Positions 16,767 through 25,709 of a stretch of 64,000 nt of DNA are shown here, in pieces (within the stretch, counting starts at the first letter, position 1; every line of letters starts with the position of its first letter). Made by a program: the position numbers and the translations under genes. Below the pieces are notes generated by a model. It saw only the letters and a program-made list of their open reading frames with translations, searched no databases and was not told where the DNA came from. Source of the stretch: Lachnoclostridium sp. UBA739 (lineage in GTDB: Bacteria > Bacillota_A > Clostridia > Lachnospirales > Lachnospiraceae); the NCBI GenBank assembly GCA_002297865.1, contig DBKX01000122.1:22019-86018 (forward strand), given 5' to 3'.

Positions 16767-17093
16767 ATGACTAAATTTGAATTATTAATGAACATTGCAA
16801 GAATTTCTGAAAAGGCGGCGCCAGAAGACTTCCTATTTGAGTTGGTGAACTTTGTGCATGAGCTTTTATCTGATAAAGACAAAGAGATTTCACAATTAGA
16901 AGAATACGTTTGTTTTCTTGAAGAACAGGTTTGTGAAGAAGATGAAGAGGGTTTTGAATGTGCTGATTTAGATAGAGATCTAATGGACGCTATCTTCCAT
17001 GAAGCAGTTTTAAGAGCTAAGACAAGAGAAGAAGAGAATAAGCCAGAGGTCGATGATTTCAGAACTTTCTTAAAGGGAATTTTCGCAGAATAG
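16767..17093 (+). CDS. Hypothetical acidic protein, 108 aa
   Basis: No family recognised. Residues 32-62 are strongly acidic and heptad-like (LLSDKDKEISQLEEYVCFLE), suggesting a short coiled coil. The C terminus DDFRTFLKGIFAE is amphipathic. TTGGAGG precedes ATG 16767. The next gene starts 8 bases after the stop. Confidence 0.7.
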   Translation: MTKFELLMNIARISEKAAPEDFLFELVNFVHELLSDKDKEISQLEEYVCFLEEQVCEEDEEGFECADLDRDLMDAIFHEAVLRAKTREEENKPEVDDFRTFLKGIFAE

Positions 17094-17101
17094 GTGATTG
17101 A

Positions 17102-17536
17102 ATGGCTAAATACAACAACAAAAAGGTCGTAGTTGATGATATCACATTCGACTCAAAGGACGAGGCACTATATTACATCTATCTGAAAGAACAAAAGCAA
17201 TTGCGCAATGTACTGGAATTTTCAGTACAGCCTAAATTCACTTTACTCAAAGCGTATGAGAAGTATGGAAAGAAAGTGCGAGCAATGACATACAGCCCTG
17301 ATTTCTATATTAAATATCCGGATGGAAAAGAAGAGTACATCGATGTTAAGGGAATGAGTACGCAGGCTAGTGAAATGCGAAGAAAGCTCTTTGATTACTT
17401 TTATAAGGATCTTACCTTACGTTGGGTTTCTAGGAACCTCAAACATGGTGATGAACATGGTTGGATTGATTACGATGACCTAAAGAAAGTAAGAGCTGAA
17501 AACAGAAAGAAACTAAAACAAACCAAAGCAAAGTAA
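17102..17536 (+). CDS. DUF1064 family protein, nuclease-like
   Basis: 144 residues matching the DUF1064 pattern: FDSKDEALYYIYLKEQK (catalytic-type E), YSPDFYIKYPDGKEEYIDVKG (D and E-x-K of a restriction-endonuclease fold). Such phage proteins are thought to be Holliday-junction or flap nucleases. It would act in replication or recombination. It starts 8 bases after the preceding gene. Its 3' end and the following spacer are rich in AAACAAA/AACAAAG words that resemble the centromere repeats. Confidence 0.85.
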   Translation: MAKYNNKKVVVDDITFDSKDEALYYIYLKEQKQLRNVLEFSVQPKFTLLKAYEKYGKKVRAMTYSPDFYIKYPDGKEEYIDVKGMSTQASEMRRKLFDYFYKDLTLRWVSRNLKHGDEHGWIDYDDLKKVRAENRKKLKQTKAK

Positions 17537-17597
17537 AACAAACCGTAACAAAGTGATTGAAAGTACATTAAATTATTGGCACCAGGGAGAAACTACT

Positions 17598-18155
17598 ATG
17601 ACTAATAAAATATATGCGTTTTGCGGATTATCTGGAACTGGTAAGACAACTGTTGCTAGAATAATCAGCGAATTTTATGATCTGCCTTTCATAGTCTCAT
17701 GTACTACTAGACCTATGAGACCAGGGGAAAAGGACGGAAAAGATTATCGCTTTGTAGATGATCATACATGGAATAAATTATCTAAGAATGGAGCTCTTGC
17801 TGCAACACAGGAATTTAAAGTTGCTTGCGGTAGTGTTTGGAAGTATGGAATTAAACGAGATGATCTAAAAGATTCTTGTGTAATGGTACTGACTCCTTCT
17901 GGAATAAATGAACTAAGAGCTGCAGGTTATAACGTCGTTTCTTTCTATATTACAATGATTGAAGAAACTAGACTAAAAAGAATTGGCTGCAGAAATGACA
18001 ATCAAAGTAATGCGGAGATTGTCAGGAGAACTAAGGCTGATAAAGCAGTATTCAAAAAGTTTACTCCTGATTATATAATAGATAACTCCGGAGAGCTTGC
18101 AGATACTATATTATATGTAGCCCAGCAAATGAGTAAAGAGAAGAGTGGCAAATAA
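17598..18155 (+). CDS. gmk: Guanylate kinase-like nucleoside monophosphate kinase
   Basis: 185 residues from ATG 17598, preceded by AGGGAG; upstream in-frame starts have no site. P-loop FCGLSGTGKTTVAR, then SCTTRPMRPGEKDGKDYRFV, the GMP-binding segment of guanylate kinases, and a C-terminal RRTKADK helix. It would phosphorylate GMP/dGMP and completes the nucleotide supply set. It is the last gene before the RiPP cargo. Confidence 0.88.
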   Translation: MTNKIYAFCGLSGTGKTTVARIISEFYDLPFIVSCTTRPMRPGEKDGKDYRFVDDHTWNKLSKNGALAATQEFKVACGSVWKYGIKRDDLKDSCVMVLTPSGINELRAAGYNVVSFYITMIEETRLKRIGCRNDNQSNAEIVRRTKADKAVFKKFTPDYIIDNSGELADTILYVAQQMSKEKSGK

Positions 18156-18172
18156 GTCATTCTTCTTTTTTT
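18137..18172 (+). terminator. Terminator after guanylate kinase gene
   Basis: AGAAGA / TCTTCT stem with a long loop, then a T run. The 360 bases from 18156 to 18515 contain no gene, only this hairpin and the RiPP promoter/operator region. Confidence 0.55.
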
Positions 18173-18425
18173 ATACAGAAAAAGGCCCTAGCTGCTTGCC
18201 AGAACCTTATCTATACAGAAATATTATTTAGACACAAACGCTCGAAACAGTAAACGTTTGGACATCTGTTATTATAACGTATTTTTTACTAAAAGTACAT
18301 ATATATTTTAACAATACTAATTGTAAGGAATATTATGCAAAAAACTATGTACAAATGTTTTCAATGTCTTAGAATGATCATATCATGTGGAATATATGTA
18401 TAATTATAACATTTGTGTTAAAATT

Positions 18426-18465
18426 ATACATATTTCTTGAAATATGTATACATATATACTATAAT
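18426..18465 (+). promoter_or_regulatory. Sigma-A promoter with 11-bp palindromic operator, RiPP operon
   Basis: TTGAAA (18437) and TATAAT (18460) are 17 bases apart. A perfect dyad, ATACATATTTC / GAAATATGTAT with a 2-base centre (18426-18449), covers the -35. A related half-site GAATATATGTAT lies near 18390. A dedicated repressor or activator probably binds here. No phage-class box is present. Confidence 0.7.
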
Positions 18466-18515
18466 TTTTATTGTTTATTAATTTATTGACTTTATTTAAT
18501 GTTATAAGGAGAATT

Positions 18516-20282
18516 ATGAAAAAATTCATTAATAAATTGGCGTTTGTTGCAAAAATTGTATTTATTCAAAATCATATATACACACTAATATACATATTAG
18601 GAATACTTTTATCGGGGCTAGCTCCCGTTATACAATTATATATTCTAAATTACATTTTAAGGCTTATGGAGATCGCATTAACCCAGGGACTTAATGACAA
18701 ATTGGTTCTAAATGGAGTATTAATTCTAGTATCAGAGGGTCTTATATTTACGTTTATTTATGTAATTGATATGTTTAAAGATTTGCTTAATCAACTAATG
18801 ATTGTGCGTGTGAATTATAATCTTCAGGAACAAATAATTAATAAGCTAAAAGATGTAGAAATTAGCGCATTTGAAGATCCTGAATTTTATGATAACTATT
18901 ACAATGCTTCTGAACAATCACAGCAAGCTGTTACGCAAATAGTAAATACTGTAACTTATGGTGCTTCAATACTCATAAGTACATTGGGATATCTTCAAAT
19001 AATCGCAAATTTTCACCTTGCAGCAATGTTTATAGTTCTCATATCATTTTTACCTAATATTATTTTTCATTATAAATTTCAAAGTAAAAAATACCAACTA
19101 ATAGTGCGTGAAGCAAAAAATCAAAGAAAGCTAAATTACTATTATGATATTCTTGCCAAAAAGGAATATGTGAAAGAAAGCAAAATATACCCTTTACATA
19201 ACTTTTTTGAAACTAAAAGAAAAATAACCTTTAAAAAATACTATGAACATTATAGAAAAATAAATTCAAAAGAATTTAATGTAAACTTATTGCTAAATAT
19301 GCTGGGACGAACTGGACGTTCACTCTGTATTATATGGATGTTTATTGATATTGTACATGGAAATTACGATATTGCAGGATTTGCTACTTTTTTTAACGCT
19401 ACATCATCTTTGGACAACTCTTTGAAGTCAATGGTAGCGTTTACTTCTATGGCAAAATCGTCTTGGATGATGTTGGACTTTTTTATGGACTTTTTGCAAT
19501 ATGAACCACGCTTAATAGGTGGGGAAATAAATGTGCAAAAGAGACAATCACATAAAATAGTGTTCGAGCATGTTTGGTTTCGATATCAAAATGAGGAGAG
19601 CTATGCTCTAAAGGATATCTCTCTTGAATTTAATACTGGCGAACTGACTGTGATATTAGGAATGAATGGAAGCGGAAAATCTACATTGCTTAAATTGTTA
19701 CTAAGATTGTATGACCCTCAAAAAGGGAGTATTTTTCTGGATGATAACAATATAAAAAATTATAAACTAGATGAGTTATATTCCATCTATTCTGTAATAT
19801 TTCAAGATTTTAATCGATACTCTGCGACACTCTATGAAAACTTAACATTTAGTATAAAACGTGATCTTAATTTAAATCATCAATACATACTAGACCTTCT
19901 AAATTTTTTAGATACTTTAAGTGAAGGAGTAGACACTGAATTAACACAAGTTTTTGAAGAAGGAAGTGAATTATCTGGAGGACAATGGCAACGTGTAGCA
20001 TTATCGAGAATGTTACTCAAAGATGCTGATATTATGATATTAGATGAACCAACCTCTGCCTTAGATACGTTCTCAGAAAACTATATTTCAAATCTTCTTC
20101 GAAATCAAAAAAACAAGATGATTGTTTGTGTTACCCATAAATTATTCTGTATTGAGGAAGCAGATAATATAGTGTTCCTAGAAGATGGGGAACTAATAAG
20201 CCAGGGAAAACATTCAATACTAATTAATTCCTGTGAGCAATATAGGCAATTATATAATCTACAATTTGGGAATAAAGAATAG
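18516..20282 (+). CDS. ABC transporter, fused permease-ATPase (peptide exporter)
   Basis: 588 residues from ATG 18516, preceded by ATAAGGAGA. The N-terminal half has about six membrane segments. The C-terminal ATPase has Walker A GMNGSGKST (about residues 382-390), signature LSGGQWQRVALSR and Walker B IMILDEPTSALD. There is no N-terminal C39 peptidase domain, so leader removal must be done elsewhere, probably by the protease encoded at 21988. It is the first gene of the cargo operon and likely exports the mature peptide encoded directly downstream. Confidence 0.92.
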   Translation: MKKFINKLAFVAKIVFIQNHIYTLIYILGILLSGLAPVIQLYILNYILRLMEIALTQGLNDKLVLNGVLILVSEGLIFTFIYVIDMFKDLLNQLMIVRVNYNLQEQIINKLKDVEISAFEDPEFYDNYYNASEQSQQAVTQIVNTVTYGASILISTLGYLQIIANFHLAAMFIVLISFLPNIIFHYKFQSKKYQLIVREAKNQRKLNYYYDILAKKEYVKESKIYPLHNFFETKRKITFKKYYEHYRKINSKEFNVNLLLNMLGRTGRSLCIIWMFIDIVHGNYDIAGFATFFNATSSLDNSLKSMVAFTSMAKSSWMMLDFFMDFLQYEPRLIGGEINVQKRQSHKIVFEHVWFRYQNEESYALKDISLEFNTGELTVILGMNGSGKSTLLKLLLRLYDPQKGSIFLDDNNIKNYKLDELYSIYSVIFQDFNRYSATLYENLTFSIKRDLNLNHQYILDLLNFLDTLSEGVDTELTQVFEEGSELSGGQWQRVALSRMLLKDADIMILDEPTSALDTFSENYISNLLRNQKNKMIVCVTHKLFCIEEADNIVFLEDGELISQGKHSILINSCEQYRQLYNLQFGNKE

Positions 20283-20324
20283 TGAAAACTAATCTATAAA
20301 ATATATTAAAAGGGGAGTACATAT

Positions 20325-20510
20325 ATGTTAAAAAAATTAAATCATTCAAATGAATTGCAAAAAGGTAGCGCATTAGCCAAATGTGCATGTTTATGTATCT
20401 GTTTTGGTAGTAAAAAAGTAGGATTTGCCGTAACTGGTTCGGAAAATGGTATTCTTACAATGGCTGCATTAGATTTAGAAGAGGATATTTTAAACTTTAT
20501 TCTAAAATAA
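20325..20510 (+). CDS. Cys-rich RiPP precursor peptide
   Basis: 61 residues. The leader-like N terminus MLKKLNHSNELQKGSALAK is followed by CACLCIC (Cys20, 22, 24, 26), then FGSKKVGFAVTG and an acidic C-terminal tail (LDLEEDILNF). AAAGGGGAG precedes ATG 20325. The alternating cysteines next to a radical SAM/SPASM enzyme point to a thioether-bridged peptide of the clostridial Cys-rich (CLI_3235/CcpM-like) kind; I assign this by context and pattern, not by a confirmed match. Confidence 0.8.
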   Translation: MLKKLNHSNELQKGSALAKCACLCICFGSKKVGFAVTGSENGILTMAALDLEEDILNFILK

Positions 20511-20554
20511 ACCGTATAGTAATTTTATATTCTCATTATTCTTTATTCCTTAAT

Positions 20555-20585
20555 CTATAATAAGCAATAAAAATGCTTATTATAG
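20555..20585 (+). promoter_or_regulatory. 12-bp perfect hairpin between precursor and maturase genes
   Basis: CTATAATAAGCA / TGCTTATTATAG with a 7-base loop and no T run. It probably works as an mRNA stabiliser or processing point that keeps precursor mRNA above maturase mRNA, a common layout in peptide operons (inference). Confidence 0.6.
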
Positions 20586-20614
20586 AGAAAATACTATGTA
20601 AGTTGGAGGAGACT

Positions 20615-21955
20615 ATGATATACAAGTTATTAACTGTTGACTCAGAAAAATATATATATGATGCATATGATAACATTACCGTGCAAATAAGTGATGAATT
20701 ATTCGATATGATTAATAATGGAATTTGTAATCATAGGTATCATGAACTTATAGAGCAGTTTGGTATAAGAGATATATATCAGGATAAACACCTAAGCAGA
20801 TCTGATTATGTTCATTCGGATGAATATAAATGGCAAGTGCAAAATTCTCAGAAACAATTAGTCCTTTCTATTACAGAAAATTGCAATATGAGATGTGAAT
20901 ACTGTGGTTATTATGATAAACGTTATGAAAAAAACGATCATAATATATCAGATTCTATGAGTGAACATACTTTAAAAGCTGCCATTAAAAAATTCTTAAC
21001 ATGTTCCAGAGAAATGGATGTTGTATACATATCATTCTACGGTGGGGAACCTTTATTGAAGTTCGACCTAATACAAACAGCGGTTAAATTTGTAAGAGAA
21101 ATGCATTATGGCCAGAAAATATGTTTTACAATTACAACAAATGGTCTTTTACTAACCCCAGATATAGTTCAATTTTTTGTGGAAAACGATTTCACGATAA
21201 CGATTAGTCTCGATGGACCAAAATATGTTCATGATAAATACCGCCTAGATGCAAATGGTAATGGTACTTATACAAGAATTATTAATAACATCATGTATAT
21301 CAAAAAGAACTATATAAATTATTATGAACACAACATTCGTTATAATGTTGTACTGATAGAGCATGACAAAAAAAATGAAATTGTTGATTTCTTTTACCAC
21401 GAAAGTGTTAGCTATTTAGGTTTAAGTCTTACTAACCATTTTCGTGAAAAGTATAAAGACACAATAAACTACTACAAAAATAAAGAAGTGCATTTAGGTG
21501 ACGAAGTAGCTTCAGCTTTTTTTAATGTAGAAAAAGATATTAGACAACTAATCAAATTTTGTAAAATTGGAAGAGATGATGAACATAAAGTTTATATGCC
21601 CGCAGCCTATTGTTTACCATATGAAAGAAAGGTCTATGTTACTGCAAATGGTTCTCTGTATCCTTGCGAAAAAGTACCTGAAACTGCAAATTATATGTTG
21701 GGGAATCTTGAGGATTGGAACAATATCGAAGCTGTATCATCTGTAATTGAAAAAAGCTATAATACTTATTGCAAAAAGTGTGCCAATTGTTGGGCTCAAC
21801 GCTTTTGCGGAATGTGTTTTGCTAATGAATCAATAATTGAGGATAAGTGTGATGAAACACGTGCTAATATTGAGAAGAGCTATTCATTCTTCTTGAGTAA
21901 GGAATTTCAAGAAAGCAATATGTACAATAAATTATTACAAATTGGATTAGACTAG
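20615..21955 (+). CDS. Radical SAM/SPASM peptide maturase
   Basis: 446 residues from ATG 20615, preceded by TTGGAGG. Radical SAM cluster CNMRCEYC (Cys90, 94, 97), FYGGEPLLKF and a SPASM region with CxxxCxxC-type cysteines (YCKKCANCWAQRFCGMC) for auxiliary 4Fe-4S clusters. The N-terminal 70 residues resemble a peptide-recognition region. It should install thioether or similar links on the Cys-rich precursor. It resembles the CcpM group of Cys-rich peptide maturases. Confidence 0.92.
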   Translation: MIYKLLTVDSEKYIYDAYDNITVQISDELFDMINNGICNHRYHELIEQFGIRDIYQDKHLSRSDYVHSDEYKWQVQNSQKQLVLSITENCNMRCEYCGYYDKRYEKNDHNISDSMSEHTLKAAIKKFLTCSREMDVVYISFYGGEPLLKFDLIQTAVKFVREMHYGQKICFTITTNGLLLTPDIVQFFVENDFTITISLDGPKYVHDKYRLDANGNGTYTRIINNIMYIKKNYINYYEHNIRYNVVLIEHDKKNEIVDFFYHESVSYLGLSLTNHFREKYKDTINYYKNKEVHLGDEVASAFFNVEKDIRQLIKFCKIGRDDEHKVYMPAAYCLPYERKVYVTANGSLYPCEKVPETANYMLGNLEDWNNIEAVSSVIEKSYNTYCKKCANCWAQRFCGMCFANESIIEDKCDETRANIEKSYSFFLSKEFQESNMYNKLLQIGLD

Positions 21956-21987
21956 AAGCAAATAAATGAAGGGGAGGATAAATACAT

Positions 21988-23667
21988 ATGGATTTAAATA
22001 ATATTAGTATGTATTCAGGAAAAAACAAAAGAATTGCCGTAATAGATACAGGCGTCGCATTAAAAAGTCCTAATATTCATCATTACATGGTTGACGCTCA
22101 AAATACTTTTAATGAATGCCACACTTCCTTCATCAAAAATATGCATGGGACATATTGTTCATTAAGAATTTTGAGTGAACTACCAGAGATAGAGCTTTAT
22201 TCCTATTGTGCATGTAATAGGGATGGAGAGATAGATATTAATTTAGTGAAATTGGCTATAGAATCTGCAATTCAAAACTCTGTTGACGTTATAAATATTA
22301 GTTTAAAATTTGATAAATTTTCAGAATCATTATATAATACCTGTAATAAGGCGTATGAAAGCAATATCATTATTGTTGCTGCATCGGATGGAAACTTATC
22401 ATATCCGGCTAATCAAAGAAATGTACTAAGTGTTAGTTCACAAAAATTATTAAAAGGTAATGAAGTTTTTATAGAATTTGAAAAAGGAAATATAATTCTA
22501 TATGATAAAGACTTTACTTGTAATTTTGAAGGAAGAAGCATCGTTGTCCCTGTTTCTAGCAGTCTTGCAAGTGCATATTTAAGTTGCAAAATTATATCTG
22601 CAATAAATGAATATCCCCTACTATCTGGGAAAATGCTTTTCCGAAAACTATTAGGGGTTGATCTTTATTGTGATACTTGCCAAGAAATAGCTGATACAAT
22701 AAATCCAAACACTTTAGTATTTGATTCATCATATGCATTTACTGAGTTACTAAAATTTCATAGCTGTATGAATAAAAATATTAAAGGTTACTATGACATA
22801 TCTAAGGATATATTTACTGATTTTTCAGGAAATGAGTTATTAGATACTTCTGATAGTTTTCTACTAGAAGTCAACTCTTCTATAAAAGAGAAAAATTCAG
22901 TATACGCTCAGAAAAGACTAAATATTGGTAACCATTCGCTTATTGGAAATTTTACCAATCCTGAAAATTATGACACCGTTACACTATTACAGCATAAACC
23001 GCCAGAGATAGCGTATATAGAAAAGATTAGTAAGCCTATAATTTGCATTTGCGGCTTTGGCCATAGTAGTTCAAAGTTCTATACACAAGTAATGCTACAT
23101 AAACAATTTCTTAATAAAAATAATGCACCTATTTCAATTACTTATAATTCTTTAGGGTACATATTCGACTTTAAAGTGTTTAAATATCCTGAAAAGATAA
23201 TACTTCCAGACTTAATCTATTCCATTAATCAGGATTTATACCTATATGATTCACAATATGTCGATAACGATATTTTTATCATTGACATTGCTGGAGGTAT
23301 CTGCCCTATTAATAATAAAAATAATAACAACTTTGGGAAGCTTTTTGATTCCTACACCGACGCTGCAAATATTGATATTGTGGTGTTATGTATTAACCAA
23401 GCAATTGATCCTATTGTAATTGAGCGCGAAATAAAGAGAATTGAAATGAAAGGCATACCATATATCTATTTAGTAATTTCGAATGAATGTTACACGCAAG
23501 CGTCACTGGTGCATTCAGACGGCGTTAAGAGTGTATATAAAAATTCGATTTCTGAAAAAGAATTTTATTCAATGTATAAAGAGATATTTTACAAATACCC
23601 AACCTACTTTAAAAGTGACTTGGATAGCGGAAACTTGTTCAATGATATATATAAACTTTTTGTGTAA
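21988..23667 (+). CDS. Subtilisin-like (S8) serine protease with extra C-terminal domain
   Basis: 559 residues. Catalytic triad: Asp20 in IAVIDTGV, His53 in NMHGTYCS, and Ser192 in VSSSLASA, a degenerate form of the GTSMA motif. No signal peptide, so it works in the cytoplasm. The protease domain ends near residue 240; the remaining 320 residues form an alpha/beta domain with IICICGFGHSSSKFYTQ and IFIIDIAGG, possibly nucleotide-binding, like accessory proteins in clostridial Cys-rich peptide loci. It is the probable leader peptidase, replacing a C39 domain on the exporter. Confidence 0.85.
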   Translation: MDLNNISMYSGKNKRIAVIDTGVALKSPNIHHYMVDAQNTFNECHTSFIKNMHGTYCSLRILSELPEIELYSYCACNRDGEIDINLVKLAIESAIQNSVDVINISLKFDKFSESLYNTCNKAYESNIIIVAASDGNLSYPANQRNVLSVSSQKLLKGNEVFIEFEKGNIILYDKDFTCNFEGRSIVVPVSSSLASAYLSCKIISAINEYPLLSGKMLFRKLLGVDLYCDTCQEIADTINPNTLVFDSSYAFTELLKFHSCMNKNIKGYYDISKDIFTDFSGNELLDTSDSFLLEVNSSIKEKNSVYAQKRLNIGNHSLIGNFTNPENYDTVTLLQHKPPEIAYIEKISKPIICICGFGHSSSKFYTQVMLHKQFLNKNNAPISITYNSLGYIFDFKVFKYPEKIILPDLIYSINQDLYLYDSQYVDNDIFIIDIAGGICPINNKNNNNFGKLFDSYTDAANIDIVVLCINQAIDPIVIEREIKRIEMKGIPYIYLVISNECYTQASLVHSDGVKSVYKNSISEKEFYSMYKEIFYKYPTYFKSDLDSGNLFNDIYKLFV

Positions 23668-23718
23668 TAACTTACACTTAGTTAACTAAAATACTTTTGT
23701 TAAACAGGAAGGACAAAA

Positions 23719-24459
23719 ATGAACGAAAATTATATAAGAGGAATTATTAAAAAGAAGAATTTTGAACTTGATGATGAATATTACAATAGCATCGCTGCAT
23801 TAAAAGACTTAAATAAGTTGGATTTTAATAGACCCGTCACATTTTTCGTTGGAGAAAATGGTACTGGTAAATCTACTGTTTTAGAAGCAATCGCCGTTGC
23901 TCATGGTTTCAATCCAGAAGGTGGGAGTATAAACTTTAATTTTGAATCTAAAAGTACACATTCTAACCTATATAAGCAACTTACACTAGTTAAAGGAGCT
24001 AAGAGACCCAAGGATGGCTTTTTCTTACGTGCAGAGAGCTTTTATAATGTTGCTACCGAAATTGATAATTTGAATGACTCTGCAGATGTATTTTTGGACA
24101 ACTATGGCGGCAAGTCATTGCATAAACAATCTCACGGAGAGAGCTTTCTATCACTAATACAATATAGATTTCATGGCAACGGATTATACCTGTTAGATGA
24201 ACCAGAAGCTGCTTTATCGCCACAACGTCTCTTAACAATGCTCATATATATTAATAAATTAGTACAAGAAAATTCACAATTCATAATCGTAACCCATTCT
24301 CCAATTTTACTAGGTTATAGAGATGCTGACATTTATTCATTTGACAACGGAGAAATTGAAAAAATAAAGTACGAAGAAACCGAAAGTTATTTTATAACTA
24401 AAACATTTTTAGATGATCCAGATAGAATGCTGGCCAATCTATTTGACAACGATTATTAA
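23719..24459 (+). CDS. AAA family ATPase (SMC/ABC-like, COG3910 type)
   Basis: 246 residues. Walker A FFVGENGTGKST (near residue 50), a signature-like SHGESFLSL, Walker B GLYLLDEPEAALSP and the H-loop VTHSPILLGYRD. It has no membrane or coiled-coil arms. It follows the protease by 51 bases and shares the cargo's AT-rich style. Similar ATPases occur alone in many bacteria, with unknown role. Here it could provide immunity to the peptide, assist maturation, or be a separate defence ATPase. Confidence 0.85.
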   Translation: MNENYIRGIIKKKNFELDDEYYNSIAALKDLNKLDFNRPVTFFVGENGTGKSTVLEAIAVAHGFNPEGGSINFNFESKSTHSNLYKQLTLVKGAKRPKDGFFLRAESFYNVATEIDNLNDSADVFLDNYGGKSLHKQSHGESFLSLIQYRFHGNGLYLLDEPEAALSPQRLLTMLIYINKLVQENSQFIIVTHSPILLGYRDADIYSFDNGEIEKIKYEETESYFITKTFLDDPDRMLANLFDNDY

Positions 24460-24536
24460 TTAAATTAATTTGACTACTCAATATTTACAAGTTAGTTATC
24501 CTGAATCTCCTGTAGAATATAAAATTAGAAGTATTT

Positions 24537-24599
24537 ACCGCCTCCTTTATATAAAAAGGGGGCTCGCGAATCGCTACATCTAAGCTATAATATAAATAC
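24537..24599 (+). promoter_or_regulatory. Class 2 promoter, amidoligase
   Basis: TTTACCG (A at 24537) lies 49 bases upstream of TATAAT at 24586, which continues ATAAATACA. The -35 position is TCGCGA in CTCGCGAATCGC instead of TTTACT. Confidence 0.7.
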
Positions 24600-24640
24600 A
24601 GTGATTAATAATTTTAATATTTGATTGGAGAAAAATAAAT

Positions 24641-25672
24641 ATGAGAATAACAAAAAGATTTGAAATTGGAAGTCAGCACTTAATGGCGAAAGGAACTCTT
24701 AAAGTAAAGAGCTACTTTGAAGAAAACGACATTTTATATATGGTTTACACTTTAAATGAAGACCCAACTGAATATACTAACAAATATGTAAATGTGATTT
24801 CTATCATTTACAAATGGCAAAAGAAAAATGGTATTACATCGGCAACTACTGTTGAAGAGTTCGTTGAATTAACATTAACAAGAAGTCTTAAATTTGGCCT
24901 AGAAATGGAGCTTACGGTTCCATCTAAAGAGCTTCTTAGAACAAAACTAATTGAAGCCGGCGTGAGAGTATCTAATCCATCATCTACACACGAAGTTGTT
25001 GTTGGTTGGAAACTAGTATATGATGGTTCAATCCAAACTTCTAGGGGTTATGAAGGCGTAGAGCTTGTTGCTCCACCAAGTACAAATTTTGATGAATTAG
25101 AAATCGTATGTAAAGTTCTTAATGAGATCGGAGCAAAAGTAAATAATTCTTGCGGGTTACACGTTCACCATGAAATCGCTGATTTCAAAAGACAACAAAT
25201 TCTTAGAATGTACAATTTCTATAGCAAATATGAAGAGGTAATCAATAGCTTCATGCCTGCTTCAAGATTAAATAATAGATATTGTCAACCTGTTTCTAGA
25301 ATCATCGATAAAGTAAATAACTGCCCTACTAAAGAAAAATTACTAAAAGATATTGCGGGTAAGGGTGCAAGAGGTTATTATGATAGTTGTAGATACTACA
25401 CAATGAACTTAAGAAGTTACCTGTATTATGGTACCATTGAGTTCCGCCAACATGCTGGGTCTACAAACTTCGAAGAAATCTCAAATTGGATTCTATTCAC
25501 TCACAAAATCTTAGAAAGAGGATTAGAGATTGGAAACAATGTTCAACCATTAGATAGTAGCATTACTACTAAAAAGGCTAAGTACGAAGAGCTTAAAAAG
25601 GAACTTAAAATTGAGAGAACTAAATTAGCAAAACACTTTGAAAATAGATTAAAGAAAGCGAGAGTGGCCTAA
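24641..25672 (+). CDS. Amidoligase (COOH-NH2 ligase family) with N-terminal shared domain
   Basis: 343 residues. Residues 1-62 are the domain also found at 4029 and 26076 (FEIGSQHLMAKGTLKVK...KYVNVISIIYKWQKK). The rest matches the Amidoligase_2 pattern: FGLEMEL (86-91), DGS (128-130), GYEGVELVAPPS (136-147), CGLHVHH (171-177) and TIEFRQHAGS with Glu267, Arg269 and His271. Such enzymes are glutamine-synthetase-fold ligases predicted to make amide or isopeptide bonds on peptides or cell-wall precursors. The substrate is unknown. TTGGAG precedes ATG 24641. Confidence 0.88.
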   Translation: MRITKRFEIGSQHLMAKGTLKVKSYFEENDILYMVYTLNEDPTEYTNKYVNVISIIYKWQKKNGITSATTVEEFVELTLTRSLKFGLEMELTVPSKELLRTKLIEAGVRVSNPSSTHEVVVGWKLVYDGSIQTSRGYEGVELVAPPSTNFDELEIVCKVLNEIGAKVNNSCGLHVHHEIADFKRQQILRMYNFYSKYEEVINSFMPASRLNNRYCQPVSRIIDKVNNCPTKEKLLKDIAGKGARGYYDSCRYYTMNLRSYLYYGTIEFRQHAGSTNFEEISNWILFTHKILERGLEIGNNVQPLDSSITTKKAKYEELKKELKIERTKLAKHFENRLKKARVA

Positions 25673-25709
25673 GGGTCACTTTTGCATATGTGAGAAAGGA
25701 ATATTATAT

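Noticed and set aside
18156..24536. Insertion-sequence borders around the RiPP cargo
   Set aside because: No transposase and no matching direct or inverted repeats at the edges were found by eye.
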